A stretch of 64,000 nucleotides of DNA from Muriicola jejuensis (GTDB lineage: Bacteria; Bacteroidota; Bacteroidia; Flavobacteriales; Flavobacteriaceae). Positions 55,939 through 63,658 of this stretch are shown in pieces. Made by a program: the position numbers and the translations under genes. Under the pieces are notes generated by a model that did not search any database, was not told where the DNA came from, and saw only the letters and a list, made by a program, of their open reading frames with translations. The stretch is from the NCBI RefSeq assembly GCF_010671595.1, contig NZ_JAABOP010000005.1:62001-126000 (forward strand). The letters run 5' to 3'. Numbering within the stretch: position 1 is the stretch's first letter; each line of letters starts with the position of its first letter.

Positions 55939-56040
55939 ATTTTGATCTTCTGCACCCCCAGGGGTGAGATCGCCCTAAAGAACAGGGGTACCATGAACAT
56001 GTATTTTGTGGAAGGCCGGAACGTACAGGCGATGGCTTGA
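55939..56040 (+). pseudogene. Relic of the C-terminus of a class III adenylate/guanylate cyclase
   Basis: The plus strand reads, without a start codon, TPRGEIALKNRGTMNMYFVE followed by a few residues and a TGA. The pattern RGEIxxKxxGxMxxYFxEG is the well-known C-terminal end of class III cyclase catalytic domains. Only about 33 codons remain and an in-frame stop lies just upstream, so the gene is a fragment. The rest of the gap (55866-56120) holds no gene I can recognise. Confidence 0.5.
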
Positions 56041-56121
56041 CACCGTAGATTAGAATACGGCCACTTTGGTATCTATACTTACGACATGCGATAAGAGACC
56101 GCTTAGATCCTTAAAAATTAC

Positions 56122-56148
56122 AAAAAAAGGGCCCGAAAATGCGGGCCC
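56122..56148 (-). terminator. Rho-independent terminator of the dab operon
   Basis: A perfect 7-bp GC-only stem (56129-56135 with 56142-56148) has a 6-nt loop. Read on the minus strand it is followed by seven T's. It lies 26 bp beyond the dabA stop. Confidence 0.85.
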
Positions 56149-56173
56149 GGATTACTCTTTTGGAGATTAAAAC

Positions 56174-58561
56174 TTAGGTAGTGATCTCCTCGTACACCCG
56201 ACGGTCTTTCTTGTCGCGGTTTTTATTTACCATAGTATCCTGTGCTTGCATAGCCTGCCACTGCATCTTCGCGCCGTAGCGCCTTACTTGGTTGCTTTGC
56301 GTAGGGTCCATGACCAGTAAGTAGATCCATTCATTTTCTAGCAGCGTTTTCAGATGGTCATTCCTATTGAGGATCTCCTCCACCCTGCTTTCCGGGGCCT
56401 GGATCAGGACCGACAGGCGGAGGGGCTGGTGGTACATCTCATCGTCTGTTTGTTTGACGGATTGAAGAGGAAGACCCATCTTCAGGTCGCCCCCGTTCCC
56501 CTGTACCACCCCGTAGCGGCCGGTGATGTTATGGGTGATCTTGGACCCTCCTCCGAATTTTTCATTGTCTACGGTGGAGAAGTAATAGTGGTTGTTGATC
56601 CACTGGGTCACTACCATGGGGCCCTGCATGATACCCTCCAGGGCTGCACCGGTAGGATCCAGCTTCCAGTCATAGGAGTGCAGGAAACAACGCCCGCCCA
56701 GGTTGCTGTCGGCAGTGAGGTGGCGCGGCCCCACCACAAATCCGGCGTTCTTGGCCAGACCCCATTCGGGTCGGGTTTCCGCCCAGTGTGTAGCATTGGT
56801 ATCCGCTTTGGTGATCCCACCTTTAAAGACCCCTAACCTGTCGAGAGTCGCTGTTTCCCTCGCCTTTTGAAGATCTGTCTTTAGCCTCCTGAGGGCATCC
56901 CTGTGAGATTCCGGTACATCGGCATCAAAGACGACGATCTCATCGGTAGTGGTGTTGTGCTCTGCCCCAATGAATACGGTGTTCTTCGGGATCTCGATAT
57001 GGTGTTCCCTGCTCAGGACCTCCCTCACTTCCGGCAGGTTGGCCAGTTTGGCCAGCATCCGGGCGTTATGCCTGCCCGGGCTCGCTGCACAGGCCCCACA
57101 GTCCAGGCTGGATCCATAAGGGTTGTTGGCCGTATGGCTGCCATGTCCTGCAAAGAGGACCAGGGGGGCAAATTTTCTCCATCCCAGGAGGTCGAAGGCA
57201 GATTTTACAATACCTACCTTTTCATTGAGGGAAATTCCGGTTTCGCAATCGTGATGTTGATGTATCTCAGGTTCACAAAAGCCCTCGTAGCTTTCCTGTT
57301 CATTGAACTTATTGCGTTTTACATAGCTGGGCGCCAGAGTCCGTCCCAGCATATAGAACCCGTAGAAGATCCCCGAACCCTCCACAAATCCAAAGGTGGA
57401 AGGGAGCATGTTCTTCATCCGCTTCAGGAAGTACGCCCAGAAATTAAGGACGGCGTTTTTGCGCTCCCAATCCTTTTTCTCTTTTCCTTTATCGGCCTGG
57501 GGCGATTCAGTTACCTGATACGCGGAATTCAGGATGGGCGGGCAGGATTTGCGGCTGAGGCCGTCATTGAGGTCCTCATAGTCCATGGCGATACCGAAGA
57601 ACCCGGCATAGCCGAAGGTCTCGTACTTCCCCTTGGATTCCACATGCCGGCGGATGAGTTCCGAACGGGTATCTATACAAAAGACGAGCTGGGCATCCGG
57701 GGTGTCTTTCCGCATGTCAGAATGGCCAACCGAGTCTTTTTTACTGACCAGTTCGTGCACCATCTTGTGCTGCCAGCTCTTTTCCCAGGCACGGAGCCAT
57801 ATCAGGCCGAGTTCTGTCACTTCCGCATTCGAGCCGATCTGATTTTCCGATGGCAATAATGGAAGTTCAAGTTGGCGTGCGAGTACAAGCCGCACTGCCA
57901 GATAATCTTCCAGGCTTATGGGATAGGCCTGCTGCCAGGAGGAGTTTGTTTCCGTCCTGTGTTTTATATATCCTACCCAACCCGGCAAGGCGCCGAAATG
58001 GTACTGGAAGATCCGGGTATACGCATCCTCTTCAACCCCGGTGAGAGCATATTCCAGGGCTTCTGAAGCCGATTTTGGAAGCGCCCTCTTTTCTATTTTG
58101 CCTACTTCCCCATCGTAATTCACCAGCGTCCTCCAGGCTCCGTAAAATCCTTGTTCCTTTCCGGGGATGTCCCATTCGGCCAGGCCTTCATCCATGAAGG
58201 CGGTCAGCCACTTTACAGTAATCCTGTCGAGTTCACCCACCTCATTCAACTTCTCTTCCTCCTTCACAGAGGCCATCAGCTGCAGGTAGTATTCGGGTGA
58301 TTTGTCATACCCCCCTTCGGCCAGCAACTGCAGGAGCTCTTCCTCCCCTATTTCCCTTGCTTCCCAAGCCTGTCGCAGCATGGATACATCCGGCAATACC
58401 CTGGCCTGCAAGAGTTCTTCAGCAGACTGTATTGCCTCCCTGAAGCTCATTTTCTCGAGCCCGGTAAGTGGGTTGGAGGTGACAAAGGAATACAGGGGCC
58501 AGGTCTTCCCGATGATTGCAGCAGCTTCTTCAACGGATCTTTTTATGGACTTTTGGCTCAT
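56174..58561 (-). CDS. dabA: Inorganic carbon transporter subunit DabA (DUF2309)
   Basis: The 795-aa protein has the carbonic-anhydrase-like zinc site of DabA: Cys295 and Asp297 in FCIDTRSE, His473 in GHGSHTANNP and Cys488 in LDCGAC. The 15-residue step from His to the second Cys matches characterised DabA. DabA with the membrane partner DabB is thought to hydrate CO2 in one direction, driven by an ion gradient, and so accumulate bicarbonate. In a heterotroph this feeds carboxylases such as PEP or acetyl-CoA carboxylase. It starts five bases after the dabB stop. Confidence 0.93.
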   Translation of the reverse strand: MSQKSIKRSVEEAAAIIGKTWPLYSFVTSNPLTGLEKMSFREAIQSAEELLQARVLPDVSMLRQAWEAREIGEEELLQLLAEGGYDKSPEYYLQLMASVKEEEKLNEVGELDRITVKWLTAFMDEGLAEWDIPGKEQGFYGAWRTLVNYDGEVGKIEKRALPKSASEALEYALTGVEEDAYTRIFQYHFGALPGWVGYIKHRTETNSSWQQAYPISLEDYLAVRLVLARQLELPLLPSENQIGSNAEVTELGLIWLRAWEKSWQHKMVHELVSKKDSVGHSDMRKDTPDAQLVFCIDTRSELIRRHVESKGKYETFGYAGFFGIAMDYEDLNDGLSRKSCPPILNSAYQVTESPQADKGKEKKDWERKNAVLNFWAYFLKRMKNMLPSTFGFVEGSGIFYGFYMLGRTLAPSYVKRNKFNEQESYEGFCEPEIHQHHDCETGISLNEKVGIVKSAFDLLGWRKFAPLVLFAGHGSHTANNPYGSSLDCGACAASPGRHNARMLAKLANLPEVREVLSREHHIEIPKNTVFIGAEHNTTTDEIVVFDADVPESHRDALRRLKTDLQKARETATLDRLGVFKGGITKADTNATHWAETRPEWGLAKNAGFVVGPRHLTADSNLGGRCFLHSYDWKLDPTGAALEGIMQGPMVVTQWINNHYYFSTVDNEKFGGGSKITHNITGRYGVVQGNGGDLKMGLPLQSVKQTDDEMYHQPLRLSVLIQAPESRVEEILNRNDHLKTLLENEWIYLLVMDPTQSNQVRRYGAKMQWQAMQAQDTMVNKNRDKKDRRVYEEITT

Positions 58562-58566
58562 TAGGT

Positions 58567-60036
58567 TTAGGATTTATAGGTTAAAATTGATTTTTTAAAC
58601 GGTTGAGACAGGTTGAGCAGTTTTACATACAACCAGGGTACCTGTCGGTAAATTCCCAATTTCATGATAAAAAACCCTATCAGGAATACGAGCCCGAAAC
58701 CGATCTCCAGTGCTGTTAATGGAGTGGGAACAGCCACCAGCGGCAGGTCAGACATCAGTTGGGTAACCCCGTTGTAGAGCAGGGCGTACAGCCCGATCCC
58801 AGATACAAACAGGATGGATGGTAGGAGGATCTTCTGCACCCCGGTTAAAATCTGTTGTTTCACGATGTTGTAAGTGATCTGACCTACGGCTATTGCCACG
58901 ATCAGGGTCAGGAAAATACTGCTGTCTGCCTGGGTGCCTTTTCCGGTGAGGAAGATAAAGAGACCGGCTCCAAGCGTCCCGAATATAAGGACCGCAATAG
59001 CCTGTATAGGTTTGATCCGGATATTTGGTGGAGATTGGGGAACGGAATAGGTAATTTCTTCCCCTGAGGACAGGAAGAGGTAGGCCTTGTAAAACCCGTG
59101 CAGGATGAGGTGGGCCACTGCGGCATTAAAGAAGCCAAGGCCACATTGCATGATCATAAAGCCCATCTGAGCGATGGTAGAACAGGCCAGTTTTTGTTTG
59201 ACGTTCACCTGTAGCAGCTTTGTGAACTGGGCGATGACTGCGGTCAGTCCACCGATCACAAAGAGCAGGTCGAGCGTATGAGAGGCGAAGATCAGGGTCG
59301 AAAAAAGGGCCAGCAGGATGCCTGATCCATTCACAAAGCCCGCGTGCATAAGGGCTGAAGCCGGTGTTGGAGCTGTCATGGAAGACAGCAGCCAGCGATG
59401 GAAGGGATAAATGGCCGATTGTATCATGGCCGCCACGATCACCAGGAGGCCTGATAGGACGAGGGTCCACATGGGCAAATCAACGAGTGCATTCATGAGC
59501 CCGCTTACGGTATTCTGACCGCTTTGATAAGCGAGCAGAGCGATCCCTAAACCGAGCAGGGCCGAACCCGACAGGAAGTAGCGCTGTGTAAATTTAAGGG
59601 CCTCCCTGGCTTCACCCCAGCTGCGGTTCACGCCAATGAGGCGGGCCATAAAAAGCCCCATGGCCGTCCAGCTCAGGACAAACACCAGGAGATGTTCCGA
59701 CAGAACCAGGGCGGTTACAGACAGGGTAAAGCCCAGACAAAGGAACATAAAGCGGTTGTGGTAGCGGAATCCTTTGAGATACCTTAGGCTGTACGTCCCT
59801 ACGATCGCGCTAAAAAATGCAACGGTAGCGCAGATCAGAGCAGTGAATCCATTGACCCGGAAAAGGGTATTGTAATTCCATTGAGGGGCCCCTGAGTAAA
59901 AGTACACCAGGCCAGCAAGGCTGCTCAAAAAAAATACCCAAAAGAAAGCGGTGATCCCTTTGGGTATGGCGGCAGAGTTTGTCTGACGCTGGATGCCGTC
60001 ACCGGCTAATCGTTCTTGATGTTTGAGTTTATTCAT
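58567..60036 (-). CDS. dabB: DabB, NADH-quinone oxidoreductase subunit L-like ion-conducting subunit
   Basis: The 489-aa membrane protein has about 13 hydrophobic segments of the proton-pumping NuoL/Mrp family. PFHRWLLSSMTAPTPASALMHAG is split across the conserved helix and lysine/histidine track, followed by KLACSTIAQMGFM. In this context it is the cation-coupled partner of DabA rather than part of complex I, since no other nuo gene is nearby. It is transcribed first in the operon, from a promoter region at 60123-60195. Confidence 0.92.
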   Translation of the reverse strand: MNKLKHQERLAGDGIQRQTNSAAIPKGITAFFWVFFLSSLAGLVYFYSGAPQWNYNTLFRVNGFTALICATVAFFSAIVGTYSLRYLKGFRYHNRFMFLCLGFTLSVTALVLSEHLLVFVLSWTAMGLFMARLIGVNRSWGEAREALKFTQRYFLSGSALLGLGIALLAYQSGQNTVSGLMNALVDLPMWTLVLSGLLVIVAAMIQSAIYPFHRWLLSSMTAPTPASALMHAGFVNGSGILLALFSTLIFASHTLDLLFVIGGLTAVIAQFTKLLQVNVKQKLACSTIAQMGFMIMQCGLGFFNAAVAHLILHGFYKAYLFLSSGEEITYSVPQSPPNIRIKPIQAIAVLIFGTLGAGLFIFLTGKGTQADSSIFLTLIVAIAVGQITYNIVKQQILTGVQKILLPSILFVSGIGLYALLYNGVTQLMSDLPLVAVPTPLTALEIGFGLVFLIGFFIMKLGIYRQVPWLYVKLLNLSQPFKKSILTYKS

Positions 60037-60122
60037 AGTTTGAGAATTGATTCATTGATTGCGACAGGGTAATTTCTTCTTGTACTCAGCCCTGCTTTCT
60101 TCACGGTGTTTCATTTCGGGTG

Positions 60123-60195
60123 CAAAGATGGAAGATAAATTCCATAAATTTTTATTTATGTTTTTTATCACTTGCATTATCATTATTTATGTTTT
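60123..60195 (-). promoter_or_regulatory. dab promoter region with a 31-bp-spaced 13-bp direct repeat
   Basis: On the minus strand CATCTTTG (60123-60130, 7 of 8 to the -7 consensus) would start transcription about 85 nt before dabB. Immediately upstream the identical 13-mer TTATTTATGTTTT occurs twice on the plus strand (60152-60164 and 60183-60195), 31 bp apart or about three helical turns. This looks like a two-site activator operator. The rest of the 318-bp gap (60037-60354) shows no gene. Confidence 0.45.
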
Positions 60196-60354
60196 AAACG
60201 AAACTTACCATGAACAGGGCGATGCTGGTAATTAAATAAAATCGATTTCCGGAGGTCTGACTGATAAAAATCATTGGAATTGACCCTGTATACCTTTAAA
60301 TTGATAGTTCAGTACATATTGCACTGTATAGTTGAACCTTTAAAACCAGGGACC

Positions 60355-60771
60355 ATGAAAAAGACAGGAATATGGGTAGACAAGGCCAAAGCTCACCTCA
60401 TCACCCTTGTCGATGAGAAGGTAGAGTTCAGGACCGTAGAATCCGAAGTGGAATTCTACAACGTAAAGGGCGGTTCCCGCTCCAAGACCCGCTGGGGACC
60501 TCAGCAGGTTGTACAGGACAGTCGGTATCTGGAAAGGGAAAAGCACCAGCTCAAGGCGTATTTCGCGGAATTGGCAAGGCTGTTGGGCAGGGCTGACAGG
60601 ATCTGTATCTTTGGCCCGGGTGAGACCAAGCTGACGTTCCATAAATTCCTGTCGGAGAATGACCCTGCTGTGGCTGAAAAAGTAGAAGCGGTCGAGACCA
60701 CAGACAGCATGACGGAAAACCAGTTGGTGGCCTGGGCGAAGGAGTTCTACGGGATGGGCAGGATGCATTAG
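60355..60771 (+). CDS. Small conserved hypothetical protein, 138 aa
   Basis: The soluble protein opens MKKTGIWVDKAKAHLITL. It has VKGGSRSKTRWGPQQVV, a YLEREKHQLKAYFAELA helix, IFGPGETKLTFHKFL and an ETTDSMTENQLVAWAKEFY end. The order suggests the eRF1/pelota-type central domain seen in small bacterial host-attachment/eRF1-like proteins, but this is a weak impression and I do not assign a function. I choose the ATG at 60355, since the in-frame residues from 60274 look like untranslated leader. It precedes the mechanosensitive channel gene, with a hairpin between. Confidence 0.75.
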   Translation: MKKTGIWVDKAKAHLITLVDEKVEFRTVESEVEFYNVKGGSRSKTRWGPQQVVQDSRYLEREKHQLKAYFAELARLLGRADRICIFGPGETKLTFHKFLSENDPAVAEKVEAVETTDSMTENQLVAWAKEFYGMGRMH

Positions 60772-60802
60772 AAAAGGCCTCGACTCCCTGTTCAGCCTTT
60801 TT
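60772..60802 (+). terminator. Possible terminator after the 138-aa gene
   Basis: AAAAGGC (60772-60778) and GCCTTTTT (60795-60802) form a 7-bp stem with a 16-nt loop and a short T-run, directly after the stop codon. The large loop makes this uncertain. The remaining gap to 60977 holds no recognised gene. Confidence 0.4.
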
Positions 60803-60977
60803 CCATGGTAAAATAGGCCCTTATCGAAATAAATCAAGTATGGAATGCAAAGGGCCCTGGGGGTCCGTTGATCTTTTTGGAGGTATCCGTATTTTTGGAT
60901 TACTTCTCCAGCTGATACTCACTTATGTGCGCCCTAGTCTTTATCTTTGCTCTGCTTTCTCTTAGAATGGTCCTGTA

Positions 60978-62231
60978 ATGTTAAACCTGGCAAAAAATCT
61001 TTCCCGCATAGTATATGATTTCCTCATTGAAGCCGGACTCAGCGAGACCCTTTCTTCTTATCTCAACCTGTTCATTCTGCTGATAGCCTCAGTGCTCTTT
61101 GTATGGGCACTCGATTTCACGATCTGGAAAGTGCTGCGTTGGGTGACGGTGGTACTGGCCAAGCGGACCAGGACGAATTTTGACAATTTCCTGGTGCTCA
61201 ACCGGGTACCCCTATACATCGCCCATATCCTCCCCCTGGTGGTCCTTTTTGAATTGATGCCAATAGCGTTCGTCGACTTTGAACTTGGGGGTTGGATAGC
61301 TGAAAAAATACTGAAGATCCTGATCGTGGTCCTGACTATCTTTACAGCCAGGGCCTTTTTAAGGGCTGTCCGGGATTACCTCAAGACCAAGGCCCGGTTC
61401 AAGGACAAGCCCATTGACAGTTTTATCCAGGTCTTTATGATCCTGGCCTGGATCGTGGGCATCCTTGCTATTATTTTCGTAATCACCGAACTGGAGATCT
61501 GGAAATTCTTTACCGCCTTGGGCGCGGGTTCGGCCATCGTCCTCCTCATCTTCAAAGATTCCATCCTGGGGCTTGTGGCCAGCATACAGGTGAGCATCAA
61601 CGACATGGTGCGCATAGGCGACTGGATCACCTTTGAGAAATACGAGGCCGATGGGAACATCATCGAGATCACCCTGGCCACGGTAAAGGTCCAGAATTTT
61701 GACCGTACCATCACCACCATCCCCACTTACTCCCTGATCTCGGATTCCTTTAAGAACTGGAGAGGGATGCAAATGTCAGACGGCCGTAGAATCAAACGGG
61801 CACTGATCATCAGCCAGAAAAGCATCCGTTTTCTCAGCACGGAGGACGTTGAGGAACTCAAACGGATACAGTTGATCACCAAATACCTCGATACCCGAAG
61901 CAGTGAGATCGACACGCACAATGCTTTGAATAAGGCAGATAAATCCCTGGCGATAAATGGCAGGAACCTCACTAATCTGGGGGTTTTTCGAAAGTACGTG
62001 CTCACCTACCTGGAGAGCCAGCCTGTGATCAACAAAAAAATGTCGTTGATGGTTCGGCAGCTCGAGCCCACCCCCCAGGGTATCCCCCTGGAGATCTACG
62101 CCTTTATCAAAGACAAGCGATGGGAAAACTACGAATACATCGTGGCAGACATTTTCGACCACCTCCTCTCCGCCCTGCCCTATTTCAAACTGGAGCTTTA
62201 CGAACTCCCTGTGGTCCTGAACAAGCGATAG
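60978..62231 (+). CDS. MscS-family mechanosensitive channel (YbdG-like)
   Basis: The 417-aa membrane protein has about five hydrophobic segments. The MscS pore helix and beta domain are seen in FFTALGAGSAIVLLIFKDSI, then LGLVASIQVSINDMVRIGDW and TITTIPTYSLISDSFKNWRGM. Its length and C-terminal extension match the YbdG subgroup rather than the short MscS. It opens on membrane tension during osmotic downshock. Confidence 0.9.
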   Translation: MLNLAKNLSRIVYDFLIEAGLSETLSSYLNLFILLIASVLFVWALDFTIWKVLRWVTVVLAKRTRTNFDNFLVLNRVPLYIAHILPLVVLFELMPIAFVDFELGGWIAEKILKILIVVLTIFTARAFLRAVRDYLKTKARFKDKPIDSFIQVFMILAWIVGILAIIFVITELEIWKFFTALGAGSAIVLLIFKDSILGLVASIQVSINDMVRIGDWITFEKYEADGNIIEITLATVKVQNFDRTITTIPTYSLISDSFKNWRGMQMSDGRRIKRALIISQKSIRFLSTEDVEELKRIQLITKYLDTRSSEIDTHNALNKADKSLAINGRNLTNLGVFRKYVLTYLESQPVINKKMSLMVRQLEPTPQGIPLEIYAFIKDKRWENYEYIVADIFDHLLSALPYFKLELYELPVVLNKR

Positions 62232-62244
62232 GTTCTGGGGGTAC

Positions 62245-62548
62245 AGGATTAATTGCGTTGATCCTAAGAACCATCCCCTTTGCAAACCTGCCGGCAGGCA
62301 GGTACAAACTCGCCAAGGCCATGAGCACTGAGGTTTTCATTTTCTGCTCCTTCGCACAAGCAAGCTTGGAGTGAAGTTTCTTCTGAGGAATCGCAGGATT
62401 AACTACGTTGAGCCTTTGTGATCCCCTTTGCAAATACTAAACCTGCACCCTCTTCGGCGTGCTGTTTTTTATTCCTTCAAACCCTTACAAAAGCAAGCAT
62501 GGCTTGGAGTTTCTTCAGAGGGATCTCAGGATTAACTGCGTTGATCCT
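62245..62548. repeat. Dispersed copies of a palindromic repeat upstream of the tandem array
   Basis: The 21-mer at 62245-62265, 62395-62415 and 62528-62548 is the same near-palindrome, with the core GGATTAAC-TGC-GTTGATCC and small changes. The second and third copies share a longer upstream block (about 62358-62394 and 62491-62527) containing AAGCAAGC, TTGGAG and GTTTCTTC. A CCTGCCGGCAGGCAGGT palindrome sits at about 62288-62304. The region looks like decayed copies of a larger interspersed unit, with no credible gene in it. Confidence 0.7.
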
Positions 62549-62856
62549 GACAGCGCTCTCCCCCAGAGGCGGACAGGCGCGCTGAAAATCAAAAAAGTCG
62601 CACTGTACATTAGGGATTAACTGCGTTGATCCTGACAGCGCTCTCCCCCAGAGGCGGACAGGCGCGCTGAAAATCAAAAAAGCCGCACTGTACATTAGGG
62701 ATTAACTGCGTTGATCCTGACAGCGCTCTCCACCAAGGGCGGACAGGCGCGCTGAAAATCAAAAAAGCCGCACTGTACATTAGGGATTAACTGCGTTGAT
62801 CCTGACAGCGCTCTCCACCAAGGGCGGACAGGCGCGCTGAAAATCAAAAAAGCCGC
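62531..62856. repeat. 85-bp tandem repeat array, three full copies and one partial
   Basis: Copies start at 62531, 62616, 62701 and 62786 and are nearly identical; copies 1-2 have CCCCCAGAGG where copies 3-4 have CCACCAAGGG. Each holds the palindrome ATTAACTGCGTTGAT and a CAGCGC...GCGCTG pair able to form a hairpin. The last copy lacks its final ~14 bp. 85 is not a multiple of three, so the array is not coding. It lies directly downstream of tRNA-Arg and its terminator. Confidence 0.9.
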
Positions 62857-62861
62857 AAAAT

Positions 62862-62895
62862 AAAAAAGCAAGCTATTCATTTTGCTTGCTTTTTT
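62862..62895 (-). terminator. Terminator of tRNA-Arg (bidirectional shape)
   Basis: A perfect 12-bp stem (62862-62873 with 62884-62895) has a 10-nt loop. It contains a six-A and six-T flank, so it can work on either strand. It lies 10 bp beyond the 3' end of the minus-strand tRNA-Arg. Confidence 0.85.
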
Positions 62896-62905
62896 GATTT
62901 ATTCG

Positions 62906-62979
62906 TGATCGCGACAGGATTCGAACCTGTGACCGTCTGCTTAGAAGGCAGATGCTCTATCCAGCTGAGCTACGCGACC
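62906..62979 (-). tRNA. tRNA-Arg, anticodon TCT
   Basis: The 74-nt cloverleaf has an acceptor stem GGTCGCG/CGCGATC (one G-U pair), D-arm GCTC/GAGC, anticodon stem TCTGC/GCAGA with loop CTTCTAA (anticodon TCT at 62943-62945), T-arm ACAGG/CCTGT with TTCGAAT, and discriminator A. CCA is not encoded. Confidence 0.97.
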
Positions 62980-63087
62980 TCTTGATTCGCCCGGCAAATA
63001 TAGTAATGTATTATAGAGTATAAAAGGCAAAGAACTCATTATTTGTTTCTTGTGGATCTCGGTATCCGGTTCATCTTAAGTAAACCT

Positions 63088-63118
63088 CCATTCGTCTACA
63101 CTTATTTTCCATTCGTCT
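63088..63118 (+). promoter_or_regulatory. LytTR-like direct repeat pair upstream of the response regulator
   Basis: CCATTCGTCT occurs at 63088-63097 and 63109-63118, 21 bp apart (two helical turns), 62 bp before the ATG of the response regulator. LytTR-type regulators bind pairs of ~9-bp direct repeats at this period. No LytTR gene is inside the window. Confidence 0.4.
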
Positions 63119-63180
63119 TCATTTCGCGAAGCGGAATCCTGTAAAACCGGATCTTAGACAATTACTTAACCCTTACAGCG

Positions 63181-63585
63181 ATGAATATACTCTTTATTGA
63201 AGATGATGCAATTGAGTCCATGAAACTCAACAGGACTATTTCGAAATGGCCCGTCAAACACAAGATCATACAGGCCAAGAACGGGGAAGAAGCCCTGGAT
63301 ATCCTGAACGGACCCGAAAAGCTCCCCGATATCATCTTACTCGACCTGAACATGCCCAGGATGAACGGGATCGAATTTTTGCGAATTCTGAAGGACGATG
63401 CGGAACTCCGGTATTTGCCTACCGTGATACTCACCACATCACAGAACCGGGCAGACCTTCTAGAATGTTATCGTATCGGGATTGCTGGTTATATTATAAA
63501 ACCGCTTAAATACGAGGATTACGAAGACAAGATCCAAAAACTGATCGCATACTGGGAGGTGAATGAACTGATCAAAGGCTCATAA
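63181..63585 (+). CDS. Single-domain response regulator (receiver only)
   Basis: The 134-aa CheY-like receiver has acidic residues EDD at 7-9, phospho-acceptor Asp55 in LLDLNMP, the Thr85/Thr86 switch in VILTTS and Lys107 in IIKPL. There is no output domain, so it must signal through partners. It lies 73 bp before an H-NOX gene on the same strand and could be the receiver of an H-NOX-linked phosphorelay whose kinase lies beyond the window. Confidence 0.93.
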   Translation: MNILFIEDDAIESMKLNRTISKWPVKHKIIQAKNGEEALDILNGPEKLPDIILLDLNMPRMNGIEFLRILKDDAELRYLPTVILTTSQNRADLLECYRIGIAGYIIKPLKYEDYEDKIQKLIAYWEVNELIKGS

Positions 63586-63658
63586 AAATCGAGGTTTCAC
63601 AACATATTTTTTTCATCAGGTGCTAATTTTCCTACATTGTGAGGCATTAGATTAAGTT

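Noticed and set aside
56041-56094. In-frame continuation after the cyclase relic (17 codons to the next stop)
   Set aside because: No family pattern is recognised, so I do not extend the relic through the stop codon.
62531-62856. Possible CRISPR array
   Set aside because: The copies are contiguous and almost fully identical over 85 bp, with no variable spacers and no cas genes nearby.
62477-62880. Open frames on the minus strand inside the 85-bp repeats
   Set aside because: The period of 85 shifts the frame at every copy, the peptides are repeat translations and no start signal or family pattern is seen.
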